Positions 1 through 5,275 of a DNA stretch of 5,446 nt are shown in pieces. This DNA comes from Methanosarcinales archaeon (GTDB lineage: Archaea > Halobacteriota > Methanosarcinia > Methanosarcinales > Methanocomedenaceae). The DNA is taken from NCBI GenBank assembly GCA_030666885.1, contig DAOUWY010000148.1:1-5446 (forward strand), read 5' to 3'. Below the pieces are notes generated by a model. That model worked only from the letters and a program-made list of their open reading frames with translations. It ran no database searches and was not told where the DNA came from. Both the position numbers and the translations under genes were made by a program. Within the stretch, counting starts at the first letter, position 1, and the number at the start of each line of letters is the position of its first letter.

Positions 1-1908
1 AAAGCAGCTTTTATTGCCTTTACTGGTACACCCCTTATCGTTGGTGAAGAAAAAACAAAAGAAGTATTCGGGGATTATATCAGCATCTATGATTTCAAAC
101 AATCGGTAGAGGACGGGGCTACAGTACCGCTGTATTATGAAAACCGCATCCCTGAACTCCAACTTACCAATAAAGACCTCAATAAAGATCTGGAATGCTT
201 GATAGAAGAAGCAGAATTAGATGAAGAACAGGAAAATAAAGTTGCTCGGGAATTTGCCCGGGAGTATCATTTAATCACAAGAAACGACCGGCTTGAGAAG
301 ATCGCAGAAGATATTGTTGCACATTTCATGGGCCGTGGGACCACTGGCAAGGCAATGGTCATTTCCATAGATAAAGCCACTGCGGTAAAGATGTATGATA
401 AAGTGCAGGAGTACTGGCAAAAATATCTCAACGAACTTGAGTCGGTGCCGGTCCCCTCGTACGAAAGTGAAAGAAACGAACATCTGGCAAGAATCAAATT
501 CATGAAAGAGACAGACATGGCAGTGGTGGTATCCCAGGAGCAGAATGAAATTGAAACTTTCAAAGAAAAGGGATTAGATATTGCCCCACATAGAAGGCGG
601 ATAGTAAATGAAGACCTGGATAAAAAATTCAAGGATCCGGATGATCCATTCCGCATTGTATTTGTCTGTGCTATGTGGATGACCGGTTTTGATGTCCCCT
701 CCTGTTCCACCATCTATCTCGACAAACCCATGCGCAACCATACATTAATGCAGACCATTGCCAGGGCGAACCGTGTCTTTGGAGACAAATTAAATGGTCT
801 GATAGTGGATTATATCGGAGTATTCCGGAACTTGGAAAAAGCTTTGGCGATCTATGGATCAGCAGCAGGTGGAAAAACCAAAGAGGGTGAAACTCCGGTA
901 ATGGATAAAAGTGAGCTTGTTAAGTACCTGGAACAGGCGATCAATGAAACCATAGAATTTTGTAAAAAAAGAGGTATCAACTTGGCTCAAATACAAGCTG
1001 TTGATGGTTTTGAACGTGTGAAATTACTTGATAATGCTGTTGAAGCAATTTTAGTTAATGATGATTCGAAGAAAAAATACCTGTCACTGGCAGTGAACGT
1101 AGCTAAAATATACAGAGCGATTCTCCCCGACCCATCTGCAAATGAGTTTGGACCCAGCCAAAAACTCATCACAGTAATAGCTGCAAAAATTCGTTCCCTG
1201 ACACCAAAAGCAGATATTTCAGATATTATGGGTGAAGTTGAGGAATTATTAGATCAGTCAATTGCTACAGAAGGATATATCATCCAAGATCCATCTGAAC
1301 AATCTGATGTAAGCAAATACCTGGATTTAAGCCAGGTTAATTTTGAAGCATTAAAGGAAGCTTTTGAAAAAGGCCATAAACGGATCGAAACAGAAAAATT
1401 AAGAGCTTCAATTGAAAATAAATTGGCACAATTGGTTCATTTAAATAAAAGTCGAATGGATTATCTGGAGAAGTTCCAGGAAATGATTGATGAGTATAAT
1501 TCTGGCTCACATAATGTGGAGTTTTTTTTCACTAAACTAATGGCTTTTGCACAAGAAATAAATGCAGAAGAAAAACGGGGAATTGTTGAAAAACTTAGCG
1601 AAGAGGAACTCGCAATATTTGATCTATTGACCAGGCCAGAAATGACTTTGAGCAAGAAAGAGGAATTACAGGTTAAAAAGGTTGCACAAAAGCTTTTGGA
1701 AACTCTTAAAGATGAGATGTTTGTGCTGGATTGGCGTAAAAGGCAGCAATCCCGGGCTGCGGTCCTTGTATCTATTGAAGAGACTTTAGATCTTCTGCCT
1801 CGAATTTATACTCCGGATTTATTTCAAAATAAGTGTGATTTAGTATATCAGCACGTATATGACTCATATTTTGGGCCGGAACAAAGTATTTACGCTCTTG
1901 CTGATTGA
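1..1908 (+). CDS. hsdR: Type I restriction enzyme R subunit, C-terminal 635 residues (5' end outside window)
   Basis: This is the motor and cleavage subunit of a type I restriction-modification complex. It translocates DNA with an SF2 helicase engine and cuts unmodified DNA. The frame is open from base 1, so the start lies upstream; the first ATG (199) is internal. In window residues, the helicase motif III sequence FTGTPL is at 7-12, a motif IV-like strand KAMVISIDKATAV at 117-129, motif V MTGFDVP at 227-233, and motif VI QTIARANRVF at 251-260. A long, charged, helical region follows. The end carries LDWRKRQQSRA (576-586) and YTPDLFQNKC (603-612), typical of the DUF3387-type C-terminus. Family members are usually about 1000 aa, so the nuclease domain, Walker A and DEAD/H box should lie to the left, probably with hsdM and hsdS. 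GC in sampled lines is about 33-37%, lower than speB, which fits horizontal acquisition. Family assignment is firm; activity cannot be judged from this part alone. Confidence 0.93.
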   Translation, partial: KAAFIAFTGTPLIVGEEKTKEVFGDYISIYDFKQSVEDGATVPLYYENRIPELQLTNKDLNKDLECLIEEAELDEEQENKVAREFAREYHLITRNDRLEKIAEDIVAHFMGRGTTGKAMVISIDKATAVKMYDKVQEYWQKYLNELESVPVPSYESERNEHLARIKFMKETDMAVVVSQEQNEIETFKEKGLDIAPHRRRIVNEDLDKKFKDPDDPFRIVFVCAMWMTGFDVPSCSTIYLDKPMRNHTLMQTIARANRVFGDKLNGLIVDYIGVFRNLEKALAIYGSAAGGKTKEGETPVMDKSELVKYLEQAINETIEFCKKRGINLAQIQAVDGFERVKLLDNAVEAILVNDDSKKKYLSLAVNVAKIYRAILPDPSANEFGPSQKLITVIAAKIRSLTPKADISDIMGEVEELLDQSIATEGYIIQDPSEQSDVSKYLDLSQVNFEALKEAFEKGHKRIETEKLRASIENKLAQLVHLNKSRMDYLEKFQEMIDEYNSGSHNVEFFFTKLMAFAQEINAEEKRGIVEKLSEEELAIFDLLTRPEMTLSKKEELQVKKVAQKLLETLKDEMFVLDWRKRQQSRAAVLVSIEETLDLLPRIYTPDLFQNKCDLVYQHVYDSYFGPEQSIYALAD

Positions 1909-1992
1909 AGCACCAACTGAAACATATTTAATTTATTAAAACTCCTCCCCACACCATACCCTCACCACCCCCCACCTCCAAACATATCCCTC
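1909..1992. other. Intergenic C/A-rich stretch lacking G on the + strand
   Basis: This lies between the hsdR stop and the DUF166 fragment. From 1920 to 1994 there is no G on the + strand. C runs occur at 1947-1950, 1959-1961, 1968-1973 and 1988-1990, so the - strand is G-rich with four runs of at least three G. The left end (1922-1940) is AT-rich and contains ATATTTAATTTATTAAA, which could act as a weak TATA element or as part of the hsdR 3' end. It is about 60 nt from the next ATG and no Shine-Dalgarno site precedes that ATG. No hairpin plus T-tract terminator is visible. I see no gene here. Confidence 0.5.
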
Positions 1993-2214
1993 ATGCTTAC
2001 CATTGCAGTCTTAACCCGCGGCAAATACGGCAGACGCCTGCTGGACACTCTGGCCGCGCACATAGAGTTCAAGGTCACCTCGGTAGACATACCCCCCACC
2101 CTGTCCAACCTCATCGATGAGCCCGCCCCCTTCGTGGACAACTTGGACCTAGACACCGCAGTCCTGTCCTCAGAACTGCTCATTACCTACAGCCTGAACC
2201 CCAGCCTCTCATAG
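1993..2214 (+). pseudogene. DUF166-family N-terminal fragment, truncated by TAG
   Basis: The 73-residue frame begins with MLTIAVLTRGKYGRRLLDTL. It continues with a hydrophobic/IPP segment (DIPPTLSNLIDEP, 32-44) and ends with NLDLDTAVLSSELLITYSLN. This matches my knowledge of the N-terminus of archaeal DUF166 proteins (PF02593, sometimes loosely annotated as thymidylate synthase): a beta strand with RGKYG, an acidic IPxxLxxxIxEP stretch, then LDLDxxxxADLIITYSLHPDL. The family is much longer (roughly 200 residues or more) and carries conserved cysteines later that are absent here. The frame stops at TAG 2212-2214; beyond it the frame is open to TAA 2326 but shows no family motif I recognise. 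The codons are GC-rich (about 59% by hand count over 2001-2210), unlike AT-rich hsdR next door. No ribosome binding site precedes the ATG. I read it as a gene remnant; a real short protein is possible but less likely. The family call is from memory of motifs. Confidence 0.6.
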
Positions 2215-2316
2215 AAACTCATACTTTCGGGCCTGGAATCCACATTAAAGTACCGGCAGTCTATGATCCCTGACACTGACAGACCCAGCCCGACAGCAAT
2301 CAGAACACCCACAACC

Positions 2317-2325
2317 ATTAAATAC
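2317..2325 (+). promoter_or_regulatory. TATA box (box A) of the ATPase gene, leaderless
   Basis: ATTAAATAC is centred at about 2321, which is 26 nt before the A of the ATG at 2347. That is the normal archaeal spacing between TATA box and transcription start, so the mRNA probably begins at or next to the start codon. No Shine-Dalgarno sequence lies upstream of this ATG, which agrees with a leaderless transcript. The preceding C/A-rich bases offer no clear BRE. Confidence 0.55.
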
Positions 2326-2356
2326 TAATCCACATTAGTACTAATCATGATTAGTA
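2323..2356. promoter_or_regulatory. Operator-like double palindrome spanning the ATPase start codon
   Basis: The 7-mer TACTAAT occurs at 2323-2329 and 2339-2345, and its inverse ATTAGTA at 2334-2340 and 2350-2356. This gives two palindromes overlapping by two bases, with arms separated by 4 nt (CCAC, then CATG). The second, TACTAATCATGATTAGTA (2339-2356), is a perfect 18-bp palindrome with the start codon ATG (2347-2349) at its centre. The direct-repeat period is 16 bp. The array starts at the 3' edge of the TATA box and covers the predicted transcription start, so a dimeric protein bound here would block RNA polymerase. The symmetry is observed; the operator role is inferred. An RNA hairpin role is less likely because a leaderless transcript would contain only half of the second palindrome. 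Confidence 0.6.
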
Positions 2357-3702
2357 AATTCATCGGCCGCCAAAAAGAGCTCTCCCTGCTGGAAGACGAA
2401 TGGAACAAAACCAATGGCCGGTTGATAATACTTTACGGGCGGCGGCGGATAGGCAAGACCCGGCTCATTACTGAATTCATATCAGGCAAGAACGGGATAT
2501 TCTATCTTGCTGAAGATACCTCCCCTCACATCCAGATAACCAGGCTGCAGGAGAAAATCGCAGAATTCACCAGGGACGAGGTACTAAGAACCCTTGACAT
2601 AAAAGACTGGGACCAGCTGTTCGGTTATCTTACCAGAAACTGCCCCTCGGAGCGATTTTATCTGGTCATAGATGAATTTTCATACCTCATAAAAAGTGAC
2701 AAAAGCATCCTCAGCACCCTGCAAAAGTACTGGGATACCGCGTTATCCACATCAAATATATACATAATACTTTCCGGCTCCATGCCAGGTCTAATGAGTG
2801 AGATGGTCCTGTCCCATGCATCTCCCCTTTACGGAAGGCGCAGCAGGGACATACTTCTTGAAGGACTTCCATTTTCGGATTCAAAAGAATTTCTCAGCAT
2901 GCCATTCCAGGAAACCCTTGAAACATACATCATATTGGGAGGAGTGCCCGAATATCTCCTCAAAGCCTCGGAATACACAGATATTACAAACTTTGTTGAA
3001 AAGGAGTTCTTTGACAAGTTCGGTTATTTCTACAGGGAGCCTTACTTCATAATTTCCCAGGAATTCAGGGAACTCAAAACCTACTTTTCCATACTCAATT
3101 CCATAGCCTTTGGCAACACAAAACCCACAGATATAGCCAATTTTGTAGGTATAGACGCACGCAAGATATACCCATACCTTGAGAACCTGATACGCCTGGG
3201 ATTTATTGAGCGGAGGGCATCCATTTTTGGAAACCGGAAAAGAGGCATATACCTGATAAAAGACCCGGTCTTTGACTTCTGGTTCAACTTTGTTTCAAAG
3301 TATAAAGAAGAGATTGAAAAAGACGTATTCAAACTCAGAAACGATGAGATGCACGGATTTTTCGGGAAAAGGTTCGAGCTTTTTGTTGAGCAGGAGATAA
3401 TCCACCACCTTATTCCGGATTTCCAGAAAATAGGCAGGTGGTGGCACAAAGGCGAAAAGATCGATGTACTGGCACTGAATGAAGAAAGAAAAGAAATTAC
3501 ATTTTTTGAATGTAAATGGCAGGAAGTGGACAGGAAAAGGTCCGGACAGATCCTTGTTGACCTGAAACGCAAAGCTGCGCTGGTAAAATGGCAAAACGAC
3601 GAGCGGCATGAGATTTATGGTATTATCGGGAAACAAATCAATGGAAAGGAAAAGCTAAGAGCAATGGGGTACCTGGCTTTTGATCTTGAAGATCTGATAT
3701 GA
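2347..3702 (+). CDS. Archaeal P-loop ATPase (ATPase_2) with C-terminal DUF234 / PD-(D/E)XK-like domain
   Basis: This is a cytosolic ATPase of the archaeal STAND-like family (PF01637) fused to DUF234 (PF03008); the cellular role of the family is poorly known. The start ATG 2347 gives the family's usual opening (FIGRQKELSLL, 5-15). Walker A is GRRRIGKT at 31-38, and Walker B is FYLVIDEF at 104-111. An LSGS sensor-like motif lies at 142-145, followed by the conserved GGVPEYL at 198-204. A winged-helix-like segment occupies about 255-290 (TDIANFVGIDARKIYPYLE). The C-terminal domain (about 306-451) opens with DPVFDFWFNFV and carries WWHKGEKIDV (D373) and FFECKW (E388, K390), the D...ExK pattern of PD-(D/E)XK nucleases, with Glu347 or Glu349 as a possible helix glutamate. 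At 451 aa the protein is full length with no frame break. It stands alone on its strand between a DUF166 remnant and the eIF-5A promoter. It has no signal peptide or membrane segment. A nuclease or defence role is inference; other members are simply annotated as ATPases. Confidence 0.9.
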   Translation: MISKFIGRQKELSLLEDEWNKTNGRLIILYGRRRIGKTRLITEFISGKNGIFYLAEDTSPHIQITRLQEKIAEFTRDEVLRTLDIKDWDQLFGYLTRNCPSERFYLVIDEFSYLIKSDKSILSTLQKYWDTALSTSNIYIILSGSMPGLMSEMVLSHASPLYGRRSRDILLEGLPFSDSKEFLSMPFQETLETYIILGGVPEYLLKASEYTDITNFVEKEFFDKFGYFYREPYFIISQEFRELKTYFSILNSIAFGNTKPTDIANFVGIDARKIYPYLENLIRLGFIERRASIFGNRKRGIYLIKDPVFDFWFNFVSKYKEEIEKDVFKLRNDEMHGFFGKRFELFVEQEIIHHLIPDFQKIGRWWHKGEKIDVLALNEERKEITFFECKWQEVDRKRSGQILVDLKRKAALVKWQNDERHEIYGIIGKQINGKEKLRAMGYLAFDLEDLI

Positions 3703-3780
3703 TTTTACGGTTATGATCATATTACAGGAGATAGGAATATACACGTAACTTCCCATCACCCGGTCATCCGGAGGCACCCA

Positions 3781-3836
3781 GTGATATTATTTACGATATA
3801 TATTTAAGCCCCAACGATATTAAGTTCGTGATATTA
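3781..3836. repeat. Three GATATTA copies around the eIF-5A promoter
   Basis: GATATTA occurs at 3783-3789, 3816-3822 and 3830-3836. The first and third are part of the identical 9-mer GTGATATTA (3781-3789 and 3828-3836). One copy lies just upstream of the TATA box, one between the TATA box and the expected start, and one at the expected start. They could be regulator half-sites. In AT-rich promoter DNA they could also be chance, so functional weight is low. Confidence 0.35.
3797..3807 (+). promoter_or_regulatory. TATA box of the eIF-5A (and probably speB) transcript
   Basis: TATATATTTAA is a near-ideal archaeal box A. Transcription would be expected about 26 nt downstream of its centre, near 3828, giving a leader of about 40 nt that includes the Shine-Dalgarno site. 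The 78 nt between the ATPase stop and 3781 hold a 10-bp palindrome TATGATCATA (3712-3721) and a short CCGG-tcat-CCGG stem (3760-3771). Neither has a T tract, so no convincing ATPase terminator is visible. Confidence 0.7.
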
Positions 3837-3852
3837 GCAATTTCTATTTACC

Positions 3853-3857
3853 GGAGG
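3853..3857 (+). promoter_or_regulatory. Shine-Dalgarno site of eIF-5A
   Basis: GGAGG ends 10 nt before ATG 3868 and fixes that start. It contrasts with the ATPase and DUF445 genes in this window, whose starts have no such site. Confidence 0.75.
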
Positions 3858-3867
3858 AACTTATCCC

Positions 3868-4254
3868 ATGAAAGAGCAGACTGAAGTCCGTACATTAAAA
3901 GAAGGAAGATATGTTATAATCGATGATGAACCCTGCGTGATCAAATCACTCTCACATTCAAAACCAGGAAAACACGGTAGTGCAAAAGCCAGGGTAGACG
4001 CTGTCGGCATATTTGACAACCAGAAGCGTTCCATCATTTCACCTGTTACCCAGAAGATCTACGTTCCCCTTGTGGAAAGGAAGAACGGGCAGGTTATCTC
4101 AATCTCCGGTGACGTGGCACAGTTAATGGACATGGGCGATTATTCCACTATAGAACTTACCATACCGGATGAGTACAAGAGTAAGATCGAGGTTGGAAAG
4201 GATATCCAGTACCTGGTTGCCATGGGGAAGATGAAAATCGATATAAGAGTCTGA
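3868..4254 (+). CDS. eif5A: Translation factor aIF-5A (hypusine-containing, EF-P homologue)
   Basis: aIF-5A binds the ribosome near the peptidyl-tRNA and relieves stalled peptide-bond formation, as eIF5A and EF-P do. The protein is 128 aa, normal for the archaeal form. The N-terminal SH3-like domain (about 1-70) contains the loop SKPGKHGSAK at 31-40. Lys35, in PGK-HG, is the residue expected to be changed to deoxyhypusine or hypusine by deoxyhypusine synthase. The C-terminal OB-fold domain (about 72-128) ends in the usual GKDIQYLVAMGKMKI-type strand. The ATG at 3868 is supported by GGAGG upstream and by the typical N-terminus. speB follows on the same strand after 37 nt. That neighbour fits functionally because agmatine and polyamine metabolism provide the aminobutyl group used in hypusine formation. 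A strong TATA box upstream suggests robust constitutive expression. No anomalies are seen. Confidence 0.97.
   Translation: MKEQTEVRTLKEGRYVIIDDEPCVIKSLSHSKPGKHGSAKARVDAVGIFDNQKRSIISPVTQKIYVPLVERKNGQVISISGDVAQLMDMGDYSTIELTIPDEYKSKIEVGKDIQYLVAMGKMKIDIRV
4240..4247 (+). promoter_or_regulatory. Possible internal TATA element for speB
   Basis: GATATAAG lies inside the last codons of eIF-5A, about 48 nt before ATG 4292. If used, transcription would start near 4270 and give speB a short leader. The start would fall in the T-rich tract, which is awkward. Cotranscription with eIF-5A is equally compatible. Confidence 0.22.
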
Positions 4255-4264
4255 GCCTGCATCG

Positions 4265-4280
4265 TATTTTTATTTTTTTT
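4265..4280 (+). terminator. T-rich archaeal-type terminator after eIF-5A
   Basis: The 16 nt from 4265 contain 14 T, including a final run of eight (4273-4280), and begin 10 nt after the eIF-5A stop. Archaeal RNA polymerase terminates at such non-template-independent T tracts without needing a hairpin. Because speB starts only 12 nt further on, this tract probably attenuates rather than fully stops transcription, which would leave more eIF-5A than speB message. Confidence 0.5.
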
Positions 4281-4291
4281 GGAATGTTCGC

Positions 4292-5197
4292 ATGGGTGGG
4301 GATTTTTTTTTTGCGGATGCCGATTCTGATTATTCTGATGCTGACTTCGTGATTTTCGGTGCACCTTTCGACGGTACATCCTCTTTCAGGAAGGGCAGCC
4401 GGCTTGCCCCTGATGCCATACGCGAAGCTTCGTATAACTTCGAGACCTACAACCCTTACTTCGATATCGACCTTGCTGACATACCCTTCCATGATGCGGG
4501 AGATGCGGACATACCCTTCAATGGTGCAGAAGATGTAGACATATCTGGTAACTACACTGTAGAACAGGCCCAGTCTGCGGTTGGTGCCATGGTAACCGCC
4601 ATCCTTAGTGATGGTAAGATTCCCATAATGCTGGGTGGTGAACATTCCCTTACAGTGCCGTGTGTCAGGGAATCAATGAACCAGTTCAATGACTTGGCTG
4701 TGGTGGTACTGGATGCCCACTTTGACCTGCGGCCAGAATATGAGGGACAGGTCAACAGCCATGCCTGTGTGAGCCGCCGTATCATAGAAGACATTACAGA
4801 CAATTATACATCCATAGGCATACGAAGCGGCACAAGAGATGAATACTCACTAGCCAGGTCCAGAGGTATTACCTACTACCCGGCAGATTTTGTAGAGGAC
4901 AAAGGCATCCCACATGTTCTTGCAGAACTTTCCAGGCACCTTGACCTCGATACAAGTTACCTGTACCTGTCGCTGGACATGGATGTACTGGATCCGGCAT
5001 ATGCTCCTGCACTGGGTACTCCCGAACCCTTCGGATTAACTGACAGGCAGGTGCTTTCACTTATCAGGCGCCTGGCCCCCAGGTCTGTTGGTTTTGACCT
5101 GGTGGAGATCGCTCCCGGATTCGATAGCGGAAATACTGCACTTCTTGGCGCAAAATTCGTATGTGAGTTCATAGCCTCTGCCTGGGCTTCACGATAA
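4292..5197 (+). CDS. speB: Agmatinase (ureohydrolase family)
   Basis: Agmatinase hydrolyses agmatine to putrescine and urea with a binuclear manganese centre, in the cytosol. The 301-aa protein has all six expected metal ligands: His118 in GGEHS; Asp141, His143 and Asp145 in DAHFD; and Asp229 and Asp231 in SLDMDVLDPAYAP. It also has SHACV (156-160), GTPEPFGLT (242-250) and Glu272 in DLVEIAPGFD. The early GAPFDGTSSFRKGSRLAPDAIR (23-44) is typical of archaeal members. Arginase, formiminoglutamase and guanidinobutyrase are alternatives within the superfamily, but the archaeal sequence pattern and the eIF-5A neighbour favour agmatinase. Two oddities are a 10-residue duplication at about 62-84, just before the core, and a run of ten T encoding Phe5-7. 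The start at 4292 is preceded only by a weak GGA at 4281-4283 with 8 nt spacing. Another ATG at 4284 is out of frame by one base, so the exact N-terminus is less certain than the rest. Confidence 0.94.
   Translation: MGGDFFFADADSDYSDADFVIFGAPFDGTSSFRKGSRLAPDAIREASYNFETYNPYFDIDLADIPFHDAGDADIPFNGAEDVDISGNYTVEQAQSAVGAMVTAILSDGKIPIMLGGEHSLTVPCVRESMNQFNDLAVVVLDAHFDLRPEYEGQVNSHACVSRRIIEDITDNYTSIGIRSGTRDEYSLARSRGITYYPADFVEDKGIPHVLAELSRHLDLDTSYLYLSLDMDVLDPAYAPALGTPEPFGLTDRQVLSLIRRLAPRSVGFDLVEIAPGFDSGNTALLGAKFVCEFIASAWASR
4303..4312 (+). repeat. Ten-T homopolymer in the speB 5' coding end
   Basis: Ten consecutive T follow GAT of codon 4 and encode Phe5-Phe7. With ten T, ATG 4292 is in frame with the agmatinase. 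With eleven T, ATG 4284 would instead give MFAWVGIFFF followed by the same ADADSDY. The tract therefore sets the start, and it is prone to sequencing error or slippage. Confidence 0.7.
4475..4544 (+). repeat. In-frame 30-bp tandem duplication within speB
   Basis: Unit 1 (4475-4504) and unit 2 (4505-4534) agree at 25 of 30 positions, and a 10-nt partial third copy (4535-4544) follows. In protein terms, ADIPFHDAGD is followed by ADIPFNGAED and VDI. The first copy corresponds to the usual archaeal DxGD segment ahead of the catalytic core, so the second looks like a local expansion that adds a 10-residue acidic loop and keeps the frame. Confidence 0.75.
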
Positions 5198-5225
5198 CAT
5201 CAATTCCGTACACTAAAATAATCCC

Positions 5226-5238
5226 TGTAAAACTTACA
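5226..5238. repeat. Small inverted repeat upstream of the DUF445 promoter
   Basis: TGTAA (5226-5230) and TTACA (5234-5238) are separated by AAC. The pair ends just before the TATA-like element of the next gene, a position where an activator or repressor could sit. The arms are only 5 bp, so chance is a real possibility. Confidence 0.25.
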
Positions 5239-5243
5239 CCAAC

Positions 5244-5256
5244 ATTAAATTATATT
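5244..5256 (+). promoter_or_regulatory. TATA element of the DUF445 gene, leaderless
   Basis: ATTAAATTATATT is centred at about 5250, 26 nt before ATG 5276, so transcription likely begins at the start codon. No Shine-Dalgarno site lies before this ATG. A second AT-rich element (ATATATTTA, 5262-5270) is too close to the ATG to serve as box A for this gene. Confidence 0.5.
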
Positions 5257-5275
5257 CAGGCATATATTTACTAAC

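Noticed and set aside
267..713. 148-codon open frame on the - strand within hsdR
   Set aside because: It is antisense to conserved helicase motifs and has Ser-rich shadow composition.
2226..2273. Short alternative-frame reading FGPGIHIKVPAVYDP followed by TGA
   Set aside because: It looks protein-like, but it is only 15 codons and I cannot tie it to any family. It may be a remnant of the same decayed gene in a shifted frame, which the sequence alone cannot show.
2212..2328. TAG at 2212 read as pyrrolysine, extending the DUF166 frame by 37 codons to TAA 2326
   Set aside because: Methanosarcinales can decode UAG, but the extension shows no DUF166 motif and looks like random sequence (rich in S, P, T). 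No pyl genes are in the window.
2323..2356. The alternating TACTAAT/ATTAGTA copies as a CRISPR or insertion-sequence end
   Set aside because: There are only two 16-bp units without unique spacers. No transposase or matching distal inverted repeat was found in the window.
3081..3572. 163-codon open frame on the - strand opposite the ATPase gene
   Set aside because: It is Ser/Phe/Arg-rich with no domain, is fully antisense to a well-supported gene, and has no promoter or ribosome binding site.
3760..3771. CCGG-tcat-CCGG stem as terminator of the ATPase gene
   Set aside because: It has only four pairs and no following T tract. Archaeal termination depends on T-rich stretches, and none is present here.
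4157..4645. 162-codon open frame on the - strand across the eIF-5A/speB junction
   Set aside because: It overlaps two firmly identified genes on the other strand. Part of its length reflects the 30-bp repeat read in antisense.
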